NCBI GenBank assembly: GCA_903832075.1
Contig: CAILAF010000313.1
Location: 1-7,734, forward strand
Length of the DNA: 7,734 nucleotides
Source: an uncultured Chitinophagaceae bacterium
GTDB lineage: Bacteria; Bacteroidota; Bacteroidia; Chitinophagales; Chitinophagaceae
Direction of reading: 5' to 3'
This document shows, piece by piece, positions 1 through 6,471 of the stretch. The translations under genes were made by a program, and so were the position numbers. The notes under the pieces are model-generated. The model was not told where the DNA came from and made no database searches. It saw only the letters and a program-made list of their open reading frames with translations. The stretch's first letter is position 1, and each line of letters begins with the position of its first letter.

Positions 1-305
1 TAATAGATGGAATGGCTGGTGCACTGGGCAAGTTTACATTTGCTCATCAACTTTTTCATTTCATTGCAAAAAATCCGGTTAAGAGTATTACACATGATAG
101 AATACCTTTTCGTTTTTATGCAAAAATATATTCCGATTTAGGGTATGCATACAATCCATATATAAACAATAATTTACTTAACAATACATTATTGCGCACT
201 TGGGGTTTTGGTTTAGATATAGTTTCTATTTATGATATTGTATTTCGTTTTGAATATAGCTTTAATCAACTCGGCAATAATGGAATATATTTGCATGCAC
301 AATAA
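1..305 (+). CDS. 3' end of an outer-membrane beta-barrel protein, probably BamA/TamA (Omp85) family
   Basis: The reading frame is open from base 3 to the TAA at 303-305 and runs off the left edge, so the ATG at base 12 is very likely internal and about 100 C-terminal residues are visible. The segment alternates hydrophobic and polar residues as membrane beta strands do. It carries a phrase typical of the last strands of Bacteroidota Omp85-type barrels: IPFRFYAKIYSDLGYAYNP, then a WGFGLDIVSIYDIVFRFEYS strand pair, then a final NQLGNNGIYLH strand. Omp85 proteins insert or export proteins across the outer membrane; TamA-like members are often accessory to BamA. The protein ends in His-Ala-Gln, not in the terminal aromatic residue usual for proteobacterial barrels. 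The POTRA domains that would settle the family lie outside the window, so another large barrel family remains possible. No clear terminator separates it from nadK, 68 bases downstream. Confidence 0.6.
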   Translation, partial: IDGMAGALGKFTFAHQLFHFIAKNPVKSITHDRIPFRFYAKIYSDLGYAYNPYINNNLLNNTLLRTWGFGLDIVSIYDIVFRFEYSFNQLGNNGIYLHAQ

Positions 306-373
306 TGCGGATTATTGCAGCGAAAACTAAAATTTAAGTATCATTATCATTTGGTGAAAATAATTTTATTGAA

Positions 374-1252
374 ATGAAAGTAGCAGTTTATAGTAGAGGA
401 TTGGATGTTGAGCAAGGTAACCCATTGCAAGTATTGTTGGAAGAGTTAGTGAAGCATCATGTAGAAATTTTGGTTTACAATCCATTGTTAAAAATTTATC
501 CTTTATCCACTTCTATTTTGCAAAAAATTATTCCATTTAATTTGCCAGAAGATTTAGATAATGATGTAGAATGTCTAATTAGCATTGGAGGCGATGGAAC
601 TATTTTAGACACTATTACTTTAGTGAGAGATAAAAATATTCCTATACTTGGAATTAATTTTGGTCGACTTGGTTTTTTAGCAAGTATTAGTCCTGATGAA
701 TTAAGCAGCGCAGTAGAAGCTTTGGTAAACAGAACTTATGTAGTTGATAAAAGAACTTTAATACATGTTGATTCCAATCAATCTTTATTTGCTGATGTTC
801 CTTTTGGTTTGAATGAATTTGCTATTCATAAAAGAGATACTGCACCAATGATTAAAATTCATACTTATTTGAATGGAGAATTTTTAAATACTTATTGGGC
901 AGATGGTTTAATTGTATCAACACCAACTGGTTCAACAGGATATAATATCAGTTGTAATGGTCCAATTATTTTTCCTGACTCTTCAAGCTTTGTTATTACG
1001 CCTGTTGCACCACATAATTTAAATGTGCGTTCAATTGTTGTTTCAGATAGTAATGTTATTTCGTTTGAAATTGAAGGAAGAGGCGAACATTTTATTTGTG
1101 CATTAGATGCTCGCCGAGAGATCGTTGATAAAAGTGTGCAATTAGCAGTAAAGAAAGAAAAATTTTGCGCCAGCTTAATTCGCTTAAATGAAAATAGTTT
1201 TCTTTCAACTTTAAGAACTAAACTAACGTGGGGTTTAGATAAGCGCAATTAG
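374..1252 (+). CDS. nadK: NAD kinase (ATP/polyphosphate-dependent NAD+ phosphorylation)
   Basis: This 292-residue cytoplasmic enzyme phosphorylates the 2'-hydroxyl of NAD+ to make NADP+, the only de novo route to NADP. The length is normal for bacterial NadK. The visible signatures are the nucleotide/catalytic GGDGT motif (residues 72-76), the glycine-rich GINFGRLGFLA segment (93-103), the Asn-Glu pair of the NAD site (147-148, in LNEFAIHK), the DGLIVSTPTGSTGY block (177-190) that shapes the substrate pocket, and the TPVAPHNLNVR stretch (209-219). A late ALDAR (243-247) stands where many homologues have a LDG/LDS turn. The ATG at 374 gives an MKVAVYSRG beta strand, the expected start of the Rossmann-like N-terminal domain. 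No Shine-Dalgarno is present; the preceding bases are A/T-rich, as is usual in Bacteroidota. It is probably co-transcribed with the next gene, 33 bases away. No key residue is missing. Confidence 0.96.
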   Translation: MKVAVYSRGLDVEQGNPLQVLLEELVKHHVEILVYNPLLKIYPLSTSILQKIIPFNLPEDLDNDVECLISIGGDGTILDTITLVRDKNIPILGINFGRLGFLASISPDELSSAVEALVNRTYVVDKRTLIHVDSNQSLFADVPFGLNEFAIHKRDTAPMIKIHTYLNGEFLNTYWADGLIVSTPTGSTGYNISCNGPIIFPDSSSFVITPVAPHNLNVRSIVVSDSNVISFEIEGRGEHFICALDARREIVDKSVQLAVKKEKFCASLIRLNENSFLSTLRTKLTWGLDKRN

Positions 1253-1285
1253 ATTTAACAAAATATATTTTTCATTTGTATTTTC

Positions 1286-2176
1286 ATGTATAAAGCCCTT
1301 TCATTTTTTAAAAAATTACTACTCTCTTTTTTTTGCATTACACAAATGCAAATATCAAAAGCGCAAGTGTTTCAAACATATGTTCATCAAGGAGAGCTGG
1401 GTGTATCTATTGGTTTATCACATTATTTCGGTGATTTGGATCCTAATTTCGCTCTTGATCATCCCAAATTTGCTGCTGGTGTTTTTTATAGAAAACAAAT
1501 AAATAATTATGTTGGTTTTAAAATTGCAGGTAATTATGCATTCTTAGGATATGCTGATACATATAGTTCTAATCTTTTTCAACGTATTCGAAATTTAAGT
1601 TTTAATACCGATGTTTGGGAATTAAATGTAAGTGGCGATTTTAATTTTTTTGAATTTCATCCAGGATTTACAGAATATCGTTATACTCCTTACATAAGTA
1701 TAGGCTTGGGTGTTTTTTCATTTAATCCTTATGCATACCTGAATGGCAAAAAATATTTTTTACAACCATTGGGAACAGAAGGGCAAGGGAGTCCTTTATA
1801 TCCAAATCGCAAGCCATATAGTTTAATTGCAATGAGCATTCCAATTGGACTTGGTTATAAATATGCATTAAATGATAGAATGAATATTTTTGGTGAAATT
1901 GTATACAGATTTACTTCAACTCCTTATTTGGATGATGTCAGCACAACGTATGCACCCGATGCATTTCCACTTGCTCCCAATGGAACTCCTACTGTAGGGT
2001 ATTTGTTACAAGATAGAAGTTTAGAAATGTCGAACTTGGCCAGTTCAAATGGTATATCTACTCCTATCGGTGCAGCTAAAGGAAGGCAGCGTGGTAATGG
2101 GCAAAAAGATTCATTCGTCACAATGCAGTTAGGTATTTCTTTTAATTTGCAATCATATCGTTGCCCCACACATTAG
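1286..2176 (+). CDS. DUF6089-like outer-membrane beta-barrel protein, function unknown
   Basis: The 296-residue product starts with a signal peptide: basic MYKALSFFKK, a hydrophobic core to about residue 20, and a probable cleavage after Ala-26 in ISKAQ. The rest looks like a small beta-barrel. An ELGVSIGLSHYFGDL strand comes near residues 37-51, several aromatic-rich strands follow, and a middle block contains LGTEGQG and YPNRKPYS (about 163-179). After that come YLDDVSTTY (about 215-223), an RGNGQKD turn and a final amphipathic strand MQLGISFNLQSY, closed by RCPTH. These conserved-looking blocks match what I recall of the Bacteroidota DUF6089 family, often found between nadK and uppS/bamA. 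No enzymatic motif is visible. Its position next to BamA and OmpH suggests an envelope or barrel-assembly role, but that is inference from context only. The single Cys near the C-terminus is not in a lipobox. Confidence 0.8.
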   Translation: MYKALSFFKKLLLSFFCITQMQISKAQVFQTYVHQGELGVSIGLSHYFGDLDPNFALDHPKFAAGVFYRKQINNYVGFKIAGNYAFLGYADTYSSNLFQRIRNLSFNTDVWELNVSGDFNFFEFHPGFTEYRYTPYISIGLGVFSFNPYAYLNGKKYFLQPLGTEGQGSPLYPNRKPYSLIAMSIPIGLGYKYALNDRMNIFGEIVYRFTSTPYLDDVSTTYAPDAFPLAPNGTPTVGYLLQDRSLEMSNLASSNGISTPIGAAKGRQRGNGQKDSFVTMQLGISFNLQSYRCPTH

Positions 2177-2224
2177 AAATTTTATATAATTATTTTAAAG
2201 AAGAATTATCAAAAAGCATTTTAC

Positions 2225-2232
2225 TATTTTTG
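2225..2232 (+). promoter_or_regulatory. Candidate -7 element of a Bacteroidota sigma-A promoter for uppS
   Basis: TATTTTTG matches the Bacteroidota housekeeping -7 consensus TAnnTTTG exactly and is followed by C, as in many known examples. It lies 21 bases before the uppS ATG, which predicts a leader of roughly 15 bases. The expected TTG-type -33 element about 20 bases upstream is not evident; that region is only AT-rich. The match is short and AT-biased, so chance occurrence is possible. If real, it makes uppS the start of a sub-operon inside the cluster. Confidence 0.5.
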
Positions 2233-2253
2233 CAGTAAATGTTGTAAATCGAA

Positions 2254-3015
2254 ATGCCTACACTGATTGAACAAATAGATAAAAAGCGTTTGCCTAAACA
2301 TATTGCTATTATTATGGATGGCAATGGACGCTGGGCTGAGGAACAAGGACAGGACAGGCTTTACGGTCATTATCATGCTGTTGAAAGTGTAAGAAATATT
2401 GTGGAAGGATGTGCTGAATTAGGACTTAGTTATCTCACACTTTATGCTTTTAGTACAGAAAATTGGGACAGGCCGCAACAAGAAGTTGATGGTTTGATGA
2501 GTTTATTGGTTGAGACTATTCGCAAAGAAGTTCCTGTATTGAATAAAAATAATATTAAACTGCATGTAATTGGTGATATGAAAATGTTACCAGCTGTTGC
2601 AGTTTCTGAATTGCAGGAAGCATTGCAAATGACAAGTCATAATACAGGTTTGAACTTAGTGATGGCATTGAGTTACGGTAGCAGATGGGAATTGTTGAAT
2701 GCTGTTAAAAATATTGCTATTGATGTTAAAGCCGGAATAATAAATCCTGAAAATATTGATCAAAATTTGCTCCGGCAATATTTAACAACTTGTAATCTCC
2801 CAGATCCGGAATTGATGATTCGTACCAGCGGAGAATATAGAATTAGTAATTTTTTGTTATATCAATTAGCCTATGCCGAACTATATTTCACAAATACACG
2901 CTGGCCTGATTTCCGAAAGCAAAATTTATATGAAGCTATTATTGACTTTCAAGGTAGAGAAAGAAGATTTGGCAAAACTAGTCAGCAAATAAAAATGGAA
3001 ACTCAGACCGTTTAA
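2254..3015 (+). CDS. uppS: Isoprenyl transferase, undecaprenyl diphosphate synthase type (cis-prenyltransferase)
   Basis: This 253-residue cytoplasmic, membrane-associated enzyme extends farnesyl diphosphate with isopentenyl diphosphate units to undecaprenyl diphosphate, the lipid carrier for peptidoglycan, LPS and capsule precursors. All family blocks are present: HIAIIMDGNGRWA (16-28) with catalytic Asp-22; RLYGH (35-39) with the conserved His-39; LTLYAFSTENWDRP (61-74) with Ser-67, Asn-70 and Arg-73; a YGSRW block (141-145); and IRTSGEYRISNFLL (189-202). Arg-190, Arg-196 and Ser-198 bind diphosphate. AYAELYF (206-212) holds the Mg-binding Glu-209, and GRERRFG (234-240) closes the domain. 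These align with E. coli UppS at a constant offset of four residues. One small deviation is Ala-42 where the usual GHxxG pattern has Gly. The C-terminal tail after RRFG is about 13 residues. Product chain length cannot be read from the sequence. It lies 77 bases after the DUF6089 gene. Confidence 0.96.
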   Translation: MPTLIEQIDKKRLPKHIAIIMDGNGRWAEEQGQDRLYGHYHAVESVRNIVEGCAELGLSYLTLYAFSTENWDRPQQEVDGLMSLLVETIRKEVPVLNKNNIKLHVIGDMKMLPAVAVSELQEALQMTSHNTGLNLVMALSYGSRWELLNAVKNIAIDVKAGIINPENIDQNLLRQYLTTCNLPDPELMIRTSGEYRISNFLLYQLAYAELYFTNTRWPDFRKQNLYEAIIDFQGRERRFGKTSQQIKMETQTV

Positions 3016-3157
3016 CCGAGAAACTATGGCCTACTTTGCTTTATTTAACAAACACTTTTAAATATTCCTGTTAATTTGCCGCTTTTAAAATCTAAATTAA
3101 CTGCTGAAAGGACTTAATATCATACTTTCGGCCTCAATTTTTACAAATACAAACCGG
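3016..3157 (+). promoter_or_regulatory. 142-base leader upstream of bamA with weak promoter-like and hairpin-like elements
   Basis: This is the longest non-coding gap in the window. No T-tailed terminator follows uppS. Three imperfect -7-like strings occur: TACTTTG at 3032-3038, TTAATTTG at 3071-3078 and ATACTTTCGG at 3122-3131. Each differs from TAnnTTTG by one position or by spacing, and none has a clear TTG at the right distance upstream. A perfect 8-base inverted repeat (GTTAATTT at 3070-3077, AAATTAAC at 3094-3101) encloses a 16-base loop that itself contains TTTTAAAA. The gap is unusually long for this tightly packed cluster, so a bamA promoter or 5' regulatory leader is plausible but not demonstrated. 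Confidence 0.35.
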
Positions 3158-5902
3158 ATGCAGAAGAAGTTGTACAAAATTTTAGTGCTGGCAATAGTTT
3201 CAAGCTTTATTGGTTCGTATGCGTATTCGCAAGAAAAATCAGATACTACCATTACTTCAATTGAAGCTGACCTCATTAATATCTTCAATCAAAAAGCCCC
3301 TAAAACATATAAGGTGGCTGGGATAAAAGTTATTGGTAATAAAGCTTTTGATGAAAACTTATTACTCTCTATCTCAGGTTTAGGTGTTGGAGATGAGATT
3401 AGAATTCCAGGCGGAGATAATTTTTCTAAAGCCATTATTAAATTAATGGGGCAGAATTATTTTAGTGATGCAAAAATTTATATTACCAAACTGGAAGGAA
3501 AGAATATTTATTTGGAATTAGAAGTACAAGAAAGACCACGATTACAAAATTATTATTTAAAGGGAGTGAGTAAAAGTGAGTTAGAAGATTTTATTGGTAG
3601 AACCGGATTAGTAAAAGGACATGTGGTTACAGAAAATATGCGCAGAACATCTGTTGATGTTATTAAGAAATTTTATTTCGATAAAGGATTTCAAAGTGTA
3701 GATGTTGCCATTGATTCAAAAAAAGATACTGGTAGTTCAAATTATGTAACATTAACTTATACAATAAATAAAGGAACCAAAGTTCATATTAATAATATCA
3801 ACTTTGAAGGGAATACAGTTGAGGATGGTAAGTTAAAAAGTCAGATGAAAGGAACCAAAGAACAATCGAGATTAACTTTATATCCAACAGTTGATAAAGG
3901 CGGATTCATTGAACCTAAAAGATATACTTTTGAACAATACCTTAAAGAGAAAGGTTACTTATATCCAAGTAAAACAAAAAAAATATTAGATCCTTATGCT
4001 CGAATTAAATTATTTACTTCTTCTAAATATAATGAAAAAAAATATGAAGAAGATAGAGATAAATTAATTAGCTATTATAATTCATTAGGGTACAGAGATG
4101 CGATTATTGATACAAATGCAGTTTATCCTATCATGTTAAACGGTAGAAAAGCATTGAATATTGATATTAGATTTAAAGAAGGACATCAATATTATTTTGG
4201 TAATATTACTTGGCGTGGTAATACAAAATATTCTGATTCTATTTTGACTGCCATTCTTGGAATTAATAAAGGTGATATTTATAATCTTGAATTATTAAAT
4301 AAAAAATTAGGAAAGGGATCTCCTGAAGGTGGCGATATCAGTGGATTGTATATGGATGATGGATATTTATTCTTTAGAACTGATCCTGTAGAAACTGCAG
4401 TATACAATGATACGATTGATTATGAGATTAGAATTGTTGAAGGCCCGCAAGCAACAATTAAAAATGTTAGAATTTTCGGTAACGAAAAAACAAAGGAATA
4501 TGTAATTCGTCGGGAAATAAGAACTATCCCTGGAGATAAATTCAGTCGACAATTATTGATTCGTTCTATTCGCGAATTATCACAATTGAATTATTTTAAT
4601 CCTGAAAAAATTGACCCGCAACCAATTCCTAATCCTGATGATGGAACGGTTGACATTAATTATAAAGTTGAAGAAAAATCAAGCGATCAATTGGAATTAA
4701 GTGCCGGTTATGGCGGCGTTATTGGTTTAACCGGAACATTGGGTATTACTTTCAATAATTTTTCTACAAAAAATATATTTCATAAATCTGCTTGGGATCC
4801 TTTACCAACAGGTGATGGACAAAAAGTTAGTTTGCGTGTTCAAAGTAACGGTCATGCCTTTCGTTCTTATAATTTTTCATTTACTGAACCTTGGTTAGGT
4901 GGAAAACATAGAAACTCATTTTCAATATCACTTTATAACACCAAATATGCAAATGCATATAATCCTGCAACAGGAACATATACAAGTAGCGCAGCAAATA
5001 ATTCGTATTTAATGACAACCGGTGGTGGTGTTAGTTTATCTAAACAGATTAAATGGCCTGATGATTATTTTTCAATTTCCGGTGGCATTAATTTTACTCA
5101 ATACCATTTAGTAAATTATTACATCAGTCCAGTAACATTGCCTGGATTTAATAATGGATACTCTCATAACTTTAGTTTTAAAATTGGTATACAACGTTCA
5201 ACTATTGATGCTCCTACATTTCCAAGAAGCGGTTCAACGTTTGCAGCAAGTTTGCAATTCACCCCACCATATTCGTTGATTGATAAATCTATAGTAGATC
5301 AGTCTAATCCTTATAAATGGGTTGAATATCATAAATGGCGTTTTAATGCTGAATGGTATGTTGGAATAACAAAACCAACCGGAGAAGAAAGAAAACAATT
5401 GGTATTGAAAGCAGCAGCAAAATTTGGTTTCTTGGGAAGATATAACTCTCAATTGCAAATATCTCCATTCGAACGTTTTCAAGTAGGCGATGCCGGATTG
5501 AATAATCAATATGCTTTAATTGGTTATGATATTATTTCTCAAAGAGGATATCCTGTTTATCAAACTTCCGATCCAAAAGTAAATCCAGATCAAACAGGTG
5601 CATCACAATATTTTACGATGTTCAATAAATATGTATTGGAAATGCGTTATCCTTTAAGTCTTAATCCAAGCAGTACTATTTATGCATTAAGCTTTTTTGA
5701 AGCTGCCAATGGTTGGTATGATATTAAAGATTATAATCCGTTTAGATTACGTCGTTCTGTGGGAGTTGGTATGCGTTTCTTTTTACCAATGTTTGGTTTG
5801 TTAGGATTTGATTACGGTATAGGGTTAGATAGATATTTTCCGGGAGCGGCTTTGAAAGACATGGCACGCTTTACCTTTATGTTAGGTTTTGAGCCTGAAT
5901 AA
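3158..5902 (+). CDS. bamA: BamA, outer-membrane protein assembly factor (Omp85)
   Basis: The 914-residue protein is the central subunit of the beta-barrel assembly machine and folds and inserts outer-membrane proteins. A signal peptide (residues 1-24, cleavage near AYS/Q) supports the ATG at 3158; the next Met is residue 98. Five POTRA repeats can be followed: about 51-126, 127-206, 209-341, 344-429 and 432-506, with typical openings such as VAGIKVIGNKAFDE and IKNVRIFGNEKTKE. POTRA3 is about 130 residues because of an insertion at roughly 230-295, before the usual YNSLGYRDAII motif. The barrel spans about 510-914, starting LELSAGYGG. The loop-6 signature (V/I)RG(F/Y) appears as QRGY (795-798). 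FTEPWLGGKHR (575-585) and GIQRSTIDAPTFPRSG (677-692) are further Omp85 blocks. E. coli BamA is about 100 residues shorter. The last strand ends FMLGFEPE, so the terminal residue is not aromatic. The two OmpH genes follow after 23 bases, giving a coherent outer-membrane biogenesis unit. Confidence 0.96.
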   Translation: MQKKLYKILVLAIVSSFIGSYAYSQEKSDTTITSIEADLINIFNQKAPKTYKVAGIKVIGNKAFDENLLLSISGLGVGDEIRIPGGDNFSKAIIKLMGQNYFSDAKIYITKLEGKNIYLELEVQERPRLQNYYLKGVSKSELEDFIGRTGLVKGHVVTENMRRTSVDVIKKFYFDKGFQSVDVAIDSKKDTGSSNYVTLTYTINKGTKVHINNINFEGNTVEDGKLKSQMKGTKEQSRLTLYPTVDKGGFIEPKRYTFEQYLKEKGYLYPSKTKKILDPYARIKLFTSSKYNEKKYEEDRDKLISYYNSLGYRDAIIDTNAVYPIMLNGRKALNIDIRFKEGHQYYFGNITWRGNTKYSDSILTAILGINKGDIYNLELLNKKLGKGSPEGGDISGLYMDDGYLFFRTDPVETAVYNDTIDYEIRIVEGPQATIKNVRIFGNEKTKEYVIRREIRTIPGDKFSRQLLIRSIRELSQLNYFNPEKIDPQPIPNPDDGTVDINYKVEEKSSDQLELSAGYGGVIGLTGTLGITFNNFSTKNIFHKSAWDPLPTGDGQKVSLRVQSNGHAFRSYNFSFTEPWLGGKHRNSFSISLYNTKYANAYNPATGTYTSSAANNSYLMTTGGGVSLSKQIKWPDDYFSISGGINFTQYHLVNYYISPVTLPGFNNGYSHNFSFKIGIQRSTIDAPTFPRSGSTFAASLQFTPPYSLIDKSIVDQSNPYKWVEYHKWRFNAEWYVGITKPTGEERKQLVLKAAAKFGFLGRYNSQLQISPFERFQVGDAGLNNQYALIGYDIISQRGYPVYQTSDPKVNPDQTGASQYFTMFNKYVLEMRYPLSLNPSSTIYALSFFEAANGWYDIKDYNPFRLRRSVGVGMRFFLPMFGLLGFDYGIGLDRYFPGAALKDMARFTFMLGFEPE

Positions 5903-5925
5903 TTATCATCTTTCAAACAAACTGT

Positions 5926-6441
5926 ATGAAGAGAATAGTTTTTATTGTATTTAGCATTTTGCTTTCAACTTTAAATATTAAAGCTCAACATTATGCTATA
6001 ATTGACACAAAATATATTTTAGATAAATTACCTGAATATAAAGATGCAGATAAAAAAATGCAGCAATTAAGTGAGCAATGGCAAAAAGAAATTGATGATA
6101 AACAAGCTGTATTGGATCAACTATACAAAAATTATGATGCAGAACAGTTTATGTTGAGTGAGGAATTAAAAAAGAAAAGAGAATTAGAATTATTTAATAA
6201 AGAGAAAGAAGTAAGAGATCTTCAAAAAAGGAGATTCGGTTATGAAGGTGATGTATTTAAGGAACGACAAAAATTGGTGAAACCCATACAGGATAAAGTG
6301 TATAATGCCATACAAAAAATAGCCGTTGCACATAGTTATGATTTTGTATTGGATAAAAGTGAAGGAATTACCATTATATTTGCCGACCCTAAATTGGATA
6401 AAAGTGATGAAGTATTAAAAGAACTCGGTATAAAAATTTAA
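5926..6441 (+). CDS. skp: Skp/OmpH family periplasmic chaperone, first copy
   Basis: The 171-residue product has a signal peptide (1-20, cleavage after NIKA) and then the OmpH/Skp fold. A first beta strand, YAIIDTKYILDKLPEY (23-38), leads into a long charged helical hairpin (about 40-120) rich in Lys, Glu and Gln with heptad-like spacing. Closing strands AHSYDFVLDKSEGITIIF (135-152) and the tail DKSDEVLKELGIKI follow. Skp trimers hold unfolded outer-membrane proteins in a cavity between these helical arms and pass them to BamA. This copy matches the usual length and pattern of Bacteroidota OmpH proteins, including the PEY motif after the first strand. It starts 23 bases after bamA and 30 bases before the second copy, so co-transcription with both is very likely. 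The Skp name is a family assignment; chaperone activity is inferred. Confidence 0.92.
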   Translation: MKRIVFIVFSILLSTLNIKAQHYAIIDTKYILDKLPEYKDADKKMQQLSEQWQKEIDDKQAVLDQLYKNYDAEQFMLSEELKKKRELELFNKEKEVRDLQKRRFGYEGDVFKERQKLVKPIQDKVYNAIQKIAVAHSYDFVLDKSEGITIIFADPKLDKSDEVLKELGIKI

Positions 6442-6471
6442 GAAAAACAATCAAACCATAAAATCACAACA

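Noticed and set aside
300..317. Small hairpin overlapping the stop codon of the first gene (CAATAAT, GCGG loop, ATTATTG)
   Set aside because: The stem is only 7 pairs and mostly A-T, and no T-run follows, so it does not qualify as an intrinsic terminator.
892..1248. 118-codon open frame on the minus strand inside nadK
   Set aside because: It lies wholly antisense to a gene with clear NAD kinase motifs, has no recognisable domain or start context, and AT-rich coding sequence readily leaves such shadow frames.
1271..1278. TTCATTTG as a possible -7 element before the DUF6089 gene
   Set aside because: It misses the conserved A at the second position and lies 7 bases from the start codon without a -33 element. 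The 33-base gap after nadK fits simple co-transcription better.
1924..2169. 81-codon minus-strand frame at the end of the DUF6089 gene
   Set aside because: It is antisense to a well-supported secreted protein and its translation shows no family resemblance.
2186..2209. ATAATT/AATTAT inverted repeat after the DUF6089 gene
   Set aside because: It has six A-T-only pairs around a 12-base loop in very AT-rich DNA, as expected by chance; no terminator-like T-tract follows.
3026..3061. Possible 11-codon leader peptide (ATG to TAA) between uppS and bamA
   Set aside because: It is too short to assess. It has no regulatory codon run (no repeated His, Trp, Leu or Arg) and no attenuator hairpin pair with a T-tract follows it.
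3097..3288. 63-codon minus-strand frame overlapping the bamA leader and signal peptide
   Set aside because: Most of it is antisense to bamA. There is no recognisable protein or promoter; an antisense transcript cannot be excluded but has no support.
4367..5509. Minus-strand frames at 4367-4552 and 5234-5509 inside bamA
   Set aside because: Both are antisense to conserved POTRA5 and barrel coding sequence, with Cys- and Phe-rich low-quality translations typical of shadow frames.
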